Shown: one piece after another, positions 7,878-14,830 of the stretch
Numbering within the stretch: the stretch's first letter is position 1
Layout: the number at the start of each line of letters is the position of its first letter
DNA from: an uncultured Lachnospiraceae bacterium
Lineage (GTDB): Bacteria; Bacillota; Clostridia; Lachnospirales; Lachnospiraceae
Reading direction: 5' to 3'
Assembly: GCA_902803625.1 (NCBI GenBank)
Contig: CADCQV010000020.1
Coordinates: 1 to 17,399, forward strand
Length of the DNA: 17,399 nucleotides
The notes under the pieces: generated by a model
The model's input: the letters and a program-made list of their open reading frames with translations, nothing else
Told to the model about the DNA's origin: nothing
The model's database searches: none
Made by a program: the position numbers and the translations under genes

Positions 7878-9223
7878 CAGCTGTTCTTTACCGCCTCATG
7901 TATAACCCTGATCATCCTGTCAAGCCTTGCCTCATCCATTCCGGGATAAAGCCCTATCCAGAACGTATCATTCATTATCCTGTCCGTATTTTCAAGCTCT
8001 CCTATTACCCTGTATGCGTTTTTGTCATCCCTTATATCATCAAAGCACGGGTGCTTGATAAGGTTACCTGAAAAGAGCATACGAGTCTGAACCTTTTCAT
8101 CCTCTATGTATCTGACTATCTTATTTCTGGAAAAGCCTTCCTTTACCGTAAGCAAAAAGCCGAACCAGGAGGGTCTTGAATTTTCCGTGGCCTCCGGGAG
8201 TATGAAAGCATCGCTTAAGTCCTTCAGTCCTTCATAAAGAATATCAAAATTTTCTCTTCTTCTTTTCACAAAGGAAGGGAATTTTTTTAGCTGGGCAAGT
8301 CCCACGGCAGCCTGCATGTCCGTAGGCTTAAGGTTGTAGCCGAAGTGTGAATACACATATTTATGATCATAGCCCTCCGGAAGAAGCCCGTACTTCCCGT
8401 CATAACGGTGTCCGCAGGAATTATCGACTCCCGGTGCGCAGCTGCAGTCACGCCCCCAGTCACGGATCGACCTTATTATCTTATGGAGCAGGGGATCGTC
8501 GGTATATACCGCTCCTCCCTCTCCCATGGTCATATGATGGGGCGGATAAAAAGATGAGGTCCCGATATCTCCTATCGTTCCGGTCAGCCTCTCTTCCCCG
8601 TCAAGCTCATATACGGAGCCAAGAGCATCACAGTTATCCTCGATAAGCCAGAGGCCGTGGCGGTCGCAGAAATCCTTAACACTTTTCAGATCGAAGGGAT
8701 TCCCGAGGGTATGGGCAAGCATAACCGCCTTTGTCTTTTCTGAATATGCGTCCTCAAGCTTTGTTACATCTATATTGTAGCCCGGAACGGTGACATCGAG
8801 GAAAACCGGAACTGCCCCGTACTGGATAACAGGTGCTACTGTAGTGGGAAAGCCCGCTGCCACGGTAATGACCTCGTCCCCGCGCCTTATCCTCCTGTCC
8901 TTCAGAAGAGGACTTGTAAGCGTCATAAAAGCAAGGAGATTCGCACTGGAGCCGGAGTTTACGATAGATACATATCTTAGTCCCAGATACTCCGCAAAGC
9001 TTTTTTCAAATTCCGCGGTATAGTGCCCTGCGGTAAGCCAGAATTCCAGGGAGGAATCAACAAGCTTTGTTATCTCCTCCGCATCATAAACACGCCCAGC
9101 GTAGGGAATCCTGTCTCCCTCCTTATAAGGCTTTTTCCCTGCATGGTATTTTTCCGCATATTCCCGGACGATCCCCAGAATCTTTTCCCGGGCTTCCTTC
9201 TCACTTAAATTATCAAAATCCAT
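7877..9223 (-). CDS. rfbH: CDP-4-dehydro-6-deoxyglucose 3-dehydratase
   Basis: Seen: 448 aa of an aspartate-aminotransferase-fold PLP protein. The motif SFYPPHHMTMGEGGA (H229-H230) has histidine where aminotransferases have the Schiff-base lysine, which is diagnostic of this dehydratase (E1). Cysteines C260, C262 and C270 give the C-x-C-x7-C iron-sulfur pattern of E1, and C198 in EDNCDALGS is the likely fourth [2Fe-2S] ligand. Known: E1 uses pyridoxamine phosphate plus the cluster to remove the C3 hydroxyl from CDP-4-keto-6-deoxyglucose, helped by a flavin/iron-sulfur reductase (E3). No E3 gene is visible here. It sits between rfbG and the aldolase gene, with one-base stop/start overlaps at both ends (TAATG and TGATG). 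Confidence 0.95.
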   Translation of the reverse strand: MDFDNLSEKEAREKILGIVREYAEKYHAGKKPYKEGDRIPYAGRVYDAEEITKLVDSSLEFWLTAGHYTAEFEKSFAEYLGLRYVSIVNSGSSANLLAFMTLTSPLLKDRRIRRGDEVITVAAGFPTTVAPVIQYGAVPVFLDVTVPGYNIDVTKLEDAYSEKTKAVMLAHTLGNPFDLKSVKDFCDRHGLWLIEDNCDALGSVYELDGEERLTGTIGDIGTSSFYPPHHMTMGEGGAVYTDDPLLHKIIRSIRDWGRDCSCAPGVDNSCGHRYDGKYGLLPEGYDHKYVYSHFGYNLKPTDMQAAVGLAQLKKFPSFVKRRRENFDILYEGLKDLSDAFILPEATENSRPSWFGFLLTVKEGFSRNKIVRYIEDEKVQTRMLFSGNLIKHPCFDDIRDDKNAYRVIGELENTDRIMNDTFWIGLYPGMDEARLDRMIRVIHEAVKNS

Positions 9224-10287
9224 TATTCTTTCCCATCACTCAGGTATTCTTCGATCTGCCTGAAAAGCTCCTTCCTCACATCGCCCTTCTCAACGTAGAC
9301 CCTGCTCCACTGAACGGTCTTCTTCACTGCCTCCTCAACATTCCAGATGCTTTTCCAGCCAAGTTTTTTCTTCAGCTTTGTACAGTCAAGCCTTAAAAAT
9401 GCGGCCTCGTGCGGTCCCCCGTCACTTCTTGCCTCGGCTTCAAGGCCGTCTCCCCACTCCCGACAGAATATCTCCGCAAGCTCCCCGGCGCTCTTTACAT
9501 CCGAAAGCTCCGGTCCCACGTTATAAAAATCCGCATATTCCGGCTCATCATACTGTCTTGCCGCTATATCCGCATATACCGTTACCGGCTCCAAAACATG
9601 CTGGAAGGGACGTGTAGAAGCGGGATTCCTTATTATCACCTTTTCGTGTCTTTCCGCAGCCCTCACACAGTCCGGAATAAGGCGGTCTGAGGCAAAGTCT
9701 CCTCCGCCTATGACATTTCCGGCTCTTGCGGTGGAAAGGCGCGGTGCATCAGCGTCACTAAAGAAGCTCTTAATGTAGCTGTGTGTCACAAGCTCCGAGC
9801 AGGACTTGCTGTTTGAATAAGGGTCATAGCCGTCAAGCGGCATATCCTCCGTAAATGCCTTGTCCTCATCGTTATTCAGGTAAACCTTGTCGGTTGTGAC
9901 ATTGAGAACACTCCTCACAGAGTCTGTCTCCCTCACACATTCCAGGAGATTTACCGTTCCCATCACATTTGTTTCATAAGTAAGCCTGGGTTCACGATAG
10001 GAGGTCCGGACAATGGGCTGTGCGGCCAGATGAAAGACTATCTCAGGCTTCTTATCCTTAAATACCATAAGAAGCTTTTCAAAGTCCCTTACATCCCCTA
10101 TGATATGGTCAATGTCCGAGCTGAGTTTACATAACTCAAAAAGAGAGGGATCCGTAGGCGGCTCCAGCGAATAGCCTGTGACCAAAGCTCCGGCCGAAGA
10201 CAGAAGCGCGCTTAAATATCCCCCTTTAAATCCGGTATGCCCGGTAATAAGCACCTTTTTTCCTTTATAAAATGAAAGCTCCTTCAT
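9223..10287 (-). CDS. rfbG: CDP-glucose 4,6-dehydratase
   Basis: Seen: 354 aa of an extended SDR. The NAD motif is GHTGFKG (16-22), FHLAAQPIVR (85-94) follows, then the TTDKVY catalytic segment (131-136; Asp-Lys instead of the Asp-Glu of dTDP-glucose dehydratase), Y157-x3-K161 and the family-typical RPFQHVLEP (226-234). Known: it converts CDP-glucose to CDP-4-keto-6-deoxyglucose in the cytoplasm. Start choice: the reading frame stays open to an ATG at 10365, but the ATG at 10287 gives the standard length and N-terminus. It forms a four-base ATGA overlap with the rfbF stop and has GGAAGG seven bases upstream. ELCK at residues 51-54 holds a TTATGTAAAC copy. Confidence 0.95.
   Translation of the reverse strand: MKELSFYKGKKVLITGHTGFKGGYLSALLSSAGALVTGYSLEPPTDPSLFELCKLSSDIDHIIGDVRDFEKLLMVFKDKKPEIVFHLAAQPIVRTSYREPRLTYETNVMGTVNLLECVRETDSVRSVLNVTTDKVYLNNDEDKAFTEDMPLDGYDPYSNSKSCSELVTHSYIKSFFSDADAPRLSTARAGNVIGGGDFASDRLIPDCVRAAERHEKVIIRNPASTRPFQHVLEPVTVYADIAARQYDEPEYADFYNVGPELSDVKSAGELAEIFCREWGDGLEAEARSDGGPHEAAFLRLDCTKLKKKLGWKSIWNVEEAVKKTVQWSRVYVEKGDVRKELFRQIEEYLSDGKE
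10125..10134 (-). repeat. TTATGTAAAC motif copy in rfbG
   Basis: The sense strand reads GAGTTATGTAAACTC, coding E-L-C-K-L. GAGTT and AACTC make a longer local dyad around this copy. Confidence 0.8.
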
Positions 10288-11057
10288 TCCCATACCTTCC
10301 AGGGTGCCTTTCCCGATGCCCAGAGTTTTTCCAGCTGTTCCTTCTCTCTCTGGGTATCCATGCATTTCCAGAAGCCCTTATGAAGAAATGCCCTGAGCTC
10401 ATCGTCATGGGCAAGCTGCTTTAAGGGTTCCTTCTCAAATACAGTACTGTCATCCTTCAGATAATCAAAGATCCGGGGCTCAAACACCATATATCCACCG
10501 TTAACGACGCTCTCGTCCTTTTCTTCCTTTTCGGCAAATTCCCGTATCTTTCCTTCCCTGCCTATATCAAGAACCCCGAACCTCTGATCCACCGCAATGG
10601 CGGTTAAGGTTCCGATCTTTCCATGGGAATTATGGAATTCCAGAAGCTCCTTTATATTCACATCCGAAACGCCGTCACCATAGGTTAACATAAATGTCTC
10701 ATCCCCGATATAGTCCCTGACCCTTTTTATCCTGCCACCGGTCATGGTACGAAGACCCGTATCCACCAGTGTCACCTTCCAGGGCTCCGCGTAGTGATTA
10801 TGGACCTCCATACTGTTTTTTGACAGATCAAAGGTAACATCCGAAGAATACAGGTAGTAATCCGCGAAAAACTCCTTGACTATATGCTGTTTATAACCGA
10901 GACAGATAATGAATTCATTGAAACCGAAGTGGGAATACTCCTTCATTATATGCCACAGTATCGGCTTATCACCGATCTCTATCATGGGCTTCGGTCTTAA
11001 ATGGCTCTCTTCCGAGATCCTTGTGCCGAGTCCGCCCGCAAGAATTACTACTTTCAT
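10284..11057 (-). CDS. rfbF: Glucose-1-phosphate cytidylyltransferase
   Basis: Seen: 257 aa, the standard RfbF length. MKVVILAGGLGTR is the nucleotidyltransferase signature, followed by RPKPMIEIGDKPI (21-33), the metal-binding TYGDGVSDV (125-133) and the carboxy end KGFWKCMDTQREKEQLEKLW, all typical of RfbF. Known: it makes CDP-glucose from CTP and glucose-1-phosphate, the first committed step toward CDP-dideoxysugars. Start choice: the frame is open to 11135, but the ATG at 11057 places the signature at the very N-terminus; a weak GGA lies seven bases upstream. It is the first gene of the second run. A sigma-A-like promoter at 11172-11200 would leave a leader of about 108 bases. Confidence 0.96.
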   Translation of the reverse strand: MKVVILAGGLGTRISEESHLRPKPMIEIGDKPILWHIMKEYSHFGFNEFIICLGYKQHIVKEFFADYYLYSSDVTFDLSKNSMEVHNHYAEPWKVTLVDTGLRTMTGGRIKRVRDYIGDETFMLTYGDGVSDVNIKELLEFHNSHGKIGTLTAIAVDQRFGVLDIGREGKIREFAEKEEKDESVVNGGYMVFEPRIFDYLKDDSTVFEKEPLKQLAHDDELRAFLHKGFWKCMDTQREKEQLEKLWASGKAPWKVWE

Positions 11058-11171
11058 ACCTATATCCGATCCTGTCAAAAATTGCCTGCGACACCAAAAA
11101 TAAAGGTATCGGGATGAACGCCTGTCCTGCGTCAAACTTTAAGGTTAATTATGAAAAGCTCCTAAATGAAC

Positions 11172-11200
11172 ATTATACCTTAAAAAATACTTTTTATAAA
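11172..11200 (-). promoter_or_regulatory. Sigma-A-type promoter of the rfbF run
   Basis: On the minus strand TTTATA (11200-11195, four of six to consensus) and a perfect TATAAT (11177-11172) are separated by 17 bases of AT-rich DNA. It is the only strong promoter seen in the 223-bp gap, so it probably drives rfbF and the coupled genes behind it. The predicted start near 11165 leaves about 108 bases of leader before rfbF. In that leader I see only a small ACGC/GCGT dyad and no recognisable riboswitch or attenuator. Confidence 0.7.
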
Positions 11201-11203
11201 TCC

Positions 11204-11234
11204 TTTCCGGGAATAAGCTCCGGATGAACGGAAA
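11204..11234. other. Dyad symmetry next to the rfbF promoter
   Basis: TTTCCG (11204-11209) and CGGAAA (11229-11234) are inverted. An alternative inner pair is TCCGG (11206-11210) and CCGGA (11220-11224). It lies four bases upstream of the -35 box, a position where a regulator could bind. It might instead be a weak transcript-end hairpin for the upstream YfhO gene, but no T-run adjoins it. The remaining gap up to 11280 shows nothing I recognise. Confidence 0.3.
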
Positions 11235-11280
11235 TAGGAAAGTCCCGTCACATTTTGTAATACCGGATACCGGATCCCGA

Positions 11281-14091
11281 CTACCCGAAGACCTTTGAAA
11301 GCACATGCAGAACAAAGAAGCATATCGGTATCACATACAATGCAAGTGCCGCGGAGATGAAGAGGAAATAGTATAGATAATATAATACAGGGCTTATTAG
11401 CGTCAGAACGGTACTGCCGACAGTCCTTATCTGATTTATGTAAACTAAAGTCAGGGTCAGGATCAATGTTATGATAGAGATGAGTAAACCCGCTTTAAGT
11501 CCCGGAGGCGAAAAGCTTAATTCGACCCTGTTCTCTCCCTGATCTATCGGAAGCAGCATAAACAAACCACCGAAATCCTTAAGGCTTCTTTTTTCGCCGT
11601 TAACCTTTGCGCTCCACCCCGGGCTGAATGACAGGGGGATAAGTGCACGGTTTCTGCTCTGATCTCCCGTGATACTGAAGCCCATACTGCTCTTAGCTGC
11701 TGCCGGGGCTCCCGCCCCTGCTCTCTCCGCTTCAACGTTAAGCCTTCCGGAAAGCGCCTCCAGCTTATCGATATCTATTGTTATTATTCTGGACTTATCC
11801 GGGCAATCCAGTTCAACGGTCCTGTTTTCAAAGATACCGAGGAAGAGCAGATTAGAATTGAACCATGCGGGATAGGCTTTGTTCTCCAGATCCCCTATAC
11901 TGGGAACGCATACCGTATCCCCGTTAACCCGGATCTCCTCTGCCTTTCCTTTGCAAAGGTACAGGGCCTTCTTCCCGGAAACCTCTATTTCAACAGTATT
12001 TCCTCTATTATTACTACTGTTATTTTTAAGCTCCGAAATTTTAATAACATTAGCTATGTCCTCCGTATCTCCTGACAGAGCCCTATACAGAAGATTATTG
12101 TTCTCCGCCACGCTCCCTTCCGTAAGGTCCGCCTCCTCAATAGTATGTGGAACCGCAAGGGCAAAGGGCAGGCTTACAGCGTTATGGTACAGATAGTATT
12201 CCCCCTCAGGGGTTTTGAACTCCTTTTGATTTATGTAAACTCCTTGTATGTTCTCTTCATACGCCCTGGCAGTCACTATATCCTTTATCTGCAGCAGCGA
12301 ATCCGTAAAGAAGGTCCCCCCCGAATCCAGTATCCTCATAAAATGGGTGCTGTATCCCAGCTTCTCGGCGCATTTTATCATTTCTCCGGTGGCTGTATTG
12401 GCCCATCCCGTTACCGTGGCATGTCTTATCACCATTCCGTAATTGGTGTTAAGGTCCGTGTCCGGGTTCTTCAGCCGCTCTGTCCTCAAGCTTTCATCAG
12501 AAGATGCAAAACATCCCTCTGATGCAGTGCTGAAGGCCTCTGCCTTAATGATATATTCTCCGCTCTGCTCCGGATCAGCGAAAAATCTGTCGGTGAACTT
12601 CACAAGTCCGTATCCCACATAAGCGCCAAGGATCAGCTCGGCTATGACAACCGGCATAGAAATCCGGATCAGCACACGGTTCAGTCCGCTGCCCTTTAGC
12701 TTCTTCAGGGTTCTGAGAAGAAGAACTATTGCAGTTAACATAATACATACTGTAATCCAAAGCAGAGCCGCACGTGAAAACAGCAGCCTTATATCCCAGG
12801 GCGCTTTATTATCATATATTCTAATAAGGATAAAAAGAGCAGCGGCAGATATAATTGAAGAGGCGGTAGTTAAGATTATGTAAACCTTGCCATCCTTCTT
12901 TCTCTTTTTTCCCTCTCCTGTCTCTTCGCCGGCCGCCCCCTCCGTAAGTGCTGCGGCTGCCGCGGTCTCTGTCCGTTTCTCCGCCCTTTCCGTAAAACAG
13001 GCGGCTGCCGCGATCACTGAAAAGGGAATGAGATATCCGCATCTTATGGGATAGTGATAATAGGTGCCGAAATGCCAGAGTATATTTATGGATTCAAAGG
13101 GTATAAGCGCACAGGGGATAAAAACAGCTGAAAGCACCGTAATTACAAATCTCCGCTCTCTTCGACAATAAATAACCCCTGCAATTATTAAAACCGTAAA
13201 GAATTCCAGGGCATAGAGCTGGAAATACTTTACATAGTATTCATCCGCCCCCACGGAATTCAGTATCGACATAAGGGTTTCAAGAACTCCTCCGGACAGA
13301 TTTGAATTAAATCTTGATGAAAGTGTCATCTGCATTACCGATGGAAGCAGCATAAATGAGGAAAGGAGAACCCCGGCAACTGTTCCCACCGCCAGGTCTG
13401 CAGCTCTCTTTTGCCGCATAGTCTTATCGGAGCAGATTAGTGTTATGTAAACCCCGGAGAAAAGGAGTACATAGATCAGGTGCATAAACCCCAGATAGTA
13501 GCTTAGTGCGGTCAGAAAGCCCAGCATCATTATGTACATAAGCTTCCCCTGCCCTCTTAAAAGGCGCATAAGAGAAAGTGCGAATATGGGGAAAAATACG
13601 GCGGTATCAAGATAGGTCGGGATCGTATAATGCGTTAATGTATATCCGCAGAGTCCGTATGAAAGTGCGGAAATGAAAAGCATACTGCGCTGCAACTTAG
13701 GAAATATATTTCTAAGAAAGAGAGCCATATTAAATGACATGAAAAAGAGGTGCAGCCCCATAAATACGGACAGTGAGGGATAGGTGAGTTCTCTTGGTAT
13801 CAAAAGAAAAAAGAGATTAAAAGGTGAGATATTCCACTGTATGGCGCTTCCCATAGCGAGATTCTGCCCGCAGTTAATATACCAGTCAAAAAAAAGGGCC
13901 GATCTTCCGTGCAGAAAATCCCAGATATGATAATAAAGAGGTGCATTTGTCTGCCCCATATCATAGTAGTCTATGAGATTCTTACCGAAAGGAAAGATTC
14001 CCTTAGAAAAAAGCACTCCCGAAAAGATAAGGATCGTTACAAAGGCGGGGATCAGACTCTCTGCAGCTATCCGTTTTTGTTTACATAACAT
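11281..14091 (-). CDS. Second YfhO-family polytopic membrane protein
   Basis: Seen: 936 aa from the chosen start. It has an N-terminal helix, an extracytoplasmic DYYDMGQTNAPLYYH segment (the D...QY-like site of YfhO), then many helices. A cytoplasmic-type low-complexity loop rich in Ala, Glu, Gly and Lys lies near 367-401, a soluble segment at about 500-860, and terminal helices. LSFSPGWSAKVNGEKRSL and the following beta segment are the YfhO carboxy signature. Known family role: outside-facing transfer of lipid-linked sugars. Start choice: an ATG at 14097 exists, but GAGG sits directly against it and lies six bases from the ATG at 14091, so the latter is preferred. It follows the SDR gene by about 50 bases and ends the first run. 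It is a paralogue of the protein at 2628-5450 but clearly diverged. Four internal copies of TTATGTAAAC, plus one right after the start codon, are listed separately. Confidence 0.82.
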   Translation of the reverse strand: MLCKQKRIAAESLIPAFVTILIFSGVLFSKGIFPFGKNLIDYYDMGQTNAPLYYHIWDFLHGRSALFFDWYINCGQNLAMGSAIQWNISPFNLFFLLIPRELTYPSLSVFMGLHLFFMSFNMALFLRNIFPKLQRSMLFISALSYGLCGYTLTHYTIPTYLDTAVFFPIFALSLMRLLRGQGKLMYIMMLGFLTALSYYLGFMHLIYVLLFSGVYITLICSDKTMRQKRAADLAVGTVAGVLLSSFMLLPSVMQMTLSSRFNSNLSGGVLETLMSILNSVGADEYYVKYFQLYALEFFTVLIIAGVIYCRRERRFVITVLSAVFIPCALIPFESINILWHFGTYYHYPIRCGYLIPFSVIAAAACFTERAEKRTETAAAAALTEGAAGEETGEGKKRKKDGKVYIILTTASSIISAAALFILIRIYDNKAPWDIRLLFSRAALLWITVCIMLTAIVLLLRTLKKLKGSGLNRVLIRISMPVVIAELILGAYVGYGLVKFTDRFFADPEQSGEYIIKAEAFSTASEGCFASSDESLRTERLKNPDTDLNTNYGMVIRHATVTGWANTATGEMIKCAEKLGYSTHFMRILDSGGTFFTDSLLQIKDIVTARAYEENIQGVYINQKEFKTPEGEYYLYHNAVSLPFALAVPHTIEEADLTEGSVAENNNLLYRALSGDTEDIANVIKISELKNNSSNNRGNTVEIEVSGKKALYLCKGKAEEIRVNGDTVCVPSIGDLENKAYPAWFNSNLLFLGIFENRTVELDCPDKSRIITIDIDKLEALSGRLNVEAERAGAGAPAAAKSSMGFSITGDQSRNRALIPLSFSPGWSAKVNGEKRSLKDFGGLFMLLPIDQGENRVELSFSPPGLKAGLLISIITLILTLTLVYINQIRTVGSTVLTLISPVLYYLYYFLFISAALALYVIPICFFVLHVLSKVFG
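11436..11445 (+). repeat. TTATGTAAAC motif copy, reverse orientation in the YfhO gene
   Basis: The plus strand reads GATTTATGTAAACTA. The gene (minus strand) reads GTTTACATAA and codes V-Y-I-N in a terminal membrane helix. Confidence 0.8.
12231..12240 (+). repeat. TTATGTAAAC motif copy, reverse orientation in the YfhO gene
   Basis: The plus strand reads GATTTATGTAAACTC. The gene codes V-Y-I-N in the soluble domain, the only VYI copy outside a membrane helix or its edge. Confidence 0.8.
12876..12885 (+). repeat. TTATGTAAAC motif copy, reverse orientation in the YfhO gene
   Basis: The plus strand reads GATTATGTAAACCT. The gene codes V-Y-I right after the Ala/Glu/Lys-rich low-complexity loop. 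Confidence 0.8.
13443..13452 (+). repeat. TTATGTAAAC motif copy, reverse orientation in the YfhO gene
   Basis: The plus strand reads GTGTTATGTAAACCCC. The gene codes V-Y-I-T within a membrane helix. Confidence 0.8.
14079..14088 (-). repeat. TTATGTAAAC motif copy directly after the YfhO start codon
   Basis: The sense strand reads ATG followed at once by TTATGTAAACAA, coding M-L-C-K-Q. This copy therefore lies in the translation initiation region. Confidence 0.8.
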
Positions 14092-14143
14092 TGGCATCCT
14101 CGATTAGCGTTTTATCTCTGTCTGAGCCCGAACCCGGACCTGG

Positions 14144-14830
14144 TTAAAACCATCCGCCGTTAAGACTTATCACCTGACCTGTAAGATATGAATTGCTTTC
14201 TGCAAGCTGAAATATCAGCTCCGCAGCTTCCTCCGCTCTTCCCATCCTGTCCGCCGGTATCTCCGAAATAAGCGCTGAGCGCTCCTCCGGACTTAAGTGC
14301 TTATTCATATCCGTGTCTATGACTCCGGGAGCGATCGCATTAACCTGTATATTGCTCGGTGCCAGCTCCTTTGCAAGAGCTCTTGTAAAAGCATCTACGC
14401 CGCCTTTTGAAGCGGAATAAGCGCTTTCCAGCGCTGCCCCCGCACTTCCCCATACGGAGGATACATTTATTATCTTCCCCGATCTGTTCCTTAGCATTTT
14501 CGGTATCGCTTCCCTGCAGGTCAGAAACATTGACGTAAGATTAGTACGTAGCACGCTGTCCCATTCATCGAAAGTCATGTCCTGCAATAGCCCGTAGTAA
14601 GCTATACCGGCATTATTAATAAGCACATCAAGGCTCTCTGTCTCATCCATCACACTTTTAATAAAAGAGGGATCTCCCACATCTCCGGCATAGTGATGTC
14701 CCTTAAATTCCCGAAGATCCCTGACATCCCTATGACAGATAAGAAAAAGCTCATAGCCCTCTTTCTGGAATTTTTGAGCCGCCGCCCTGCCTATTCCTCT
14801 GGACGCCCCGGTTATCAATACTGTTTTCAA
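14144..14830 (-). CDS. SDR-family reductase, FabG-like; possible EF-P 5-aminopentanone reductase (YmfI)
   Basis: Seen: 228 aa classical SDR. The NAD(P) motif is TGASRGIG (7-14), NNAG is at 72-75, and the catalytic tetrad is N97, S125, Y138 and K142 (YSASK). The stretches SSVWGSAGAALESAYSASKG and GVIDTDMN, and the end GQVISLNGGWF, recall clostridial proteins annotated as elongation-factor-P 5-aminopentanone reductase, though FabG paralogues are close. Known: YmfI reduces the modified lysine of EF-P; FabG reduces 3-ketoacyl-ACP. Inference: lying in a sugar locus, it might instead reduce a keto sugar, which the sequence cannot decide. The start is TTG (14830-14828) with AGGGGG nine bases upstream and the motif MKTVLITGASRG immediately after, so it is convincing. 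It overlaps the upstream membrane-protein gene by 80 bases. Confidence 0.85.
   Translation of the reverse strand: MKTVLITGASRGIGRAAAQKFQKEGYELFLICHRDVRDLREFKGHHYAGDVGDPSFIKSVMDETESLDVLINNAGIAYYGLLQDMTFDEWDSVLRTNLTSMFLTCREAIPKMLRNRSGKIINVSSVWGSAGAALESAYSASKGGVDAFTRALAKELAPSNIQVNAIAPGVIDTDMNKHLSPEERSALISEIPADRMGRAEEAAELIFQLAESNSYLTGQVISLNGGWF

Noticed and set aside
10288..10365. Longer N-terminus for RfbG from the ATG at 10365
   Set aside because: It would overlap rfbF by 82 bases and add 26 residues not typical of RfbG; the ATG at 10287 has a better ribosome site and an ATGA junction.
11058..11135. Longer N-terminus for RfbF from the ATG at 11135
   Set aside because: The added 26 residues precede the invariant MKVVILAGGLGTR start and would exceed the standard 257-aa length.
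11221..11280. Intrinsic terminator behind the second YfhO gene
   Set aside because: Short dyads (GGAT/ATCC, TCCGG/CCGGA) exist but none has an adjoining T-run on the minus strand.
14098..14143. Promoter or terminator between the SDR and YfhO genes
   Set aside because: Only a CCG/CGG dyad is visible, with no -10/-35 pair and no T-run.
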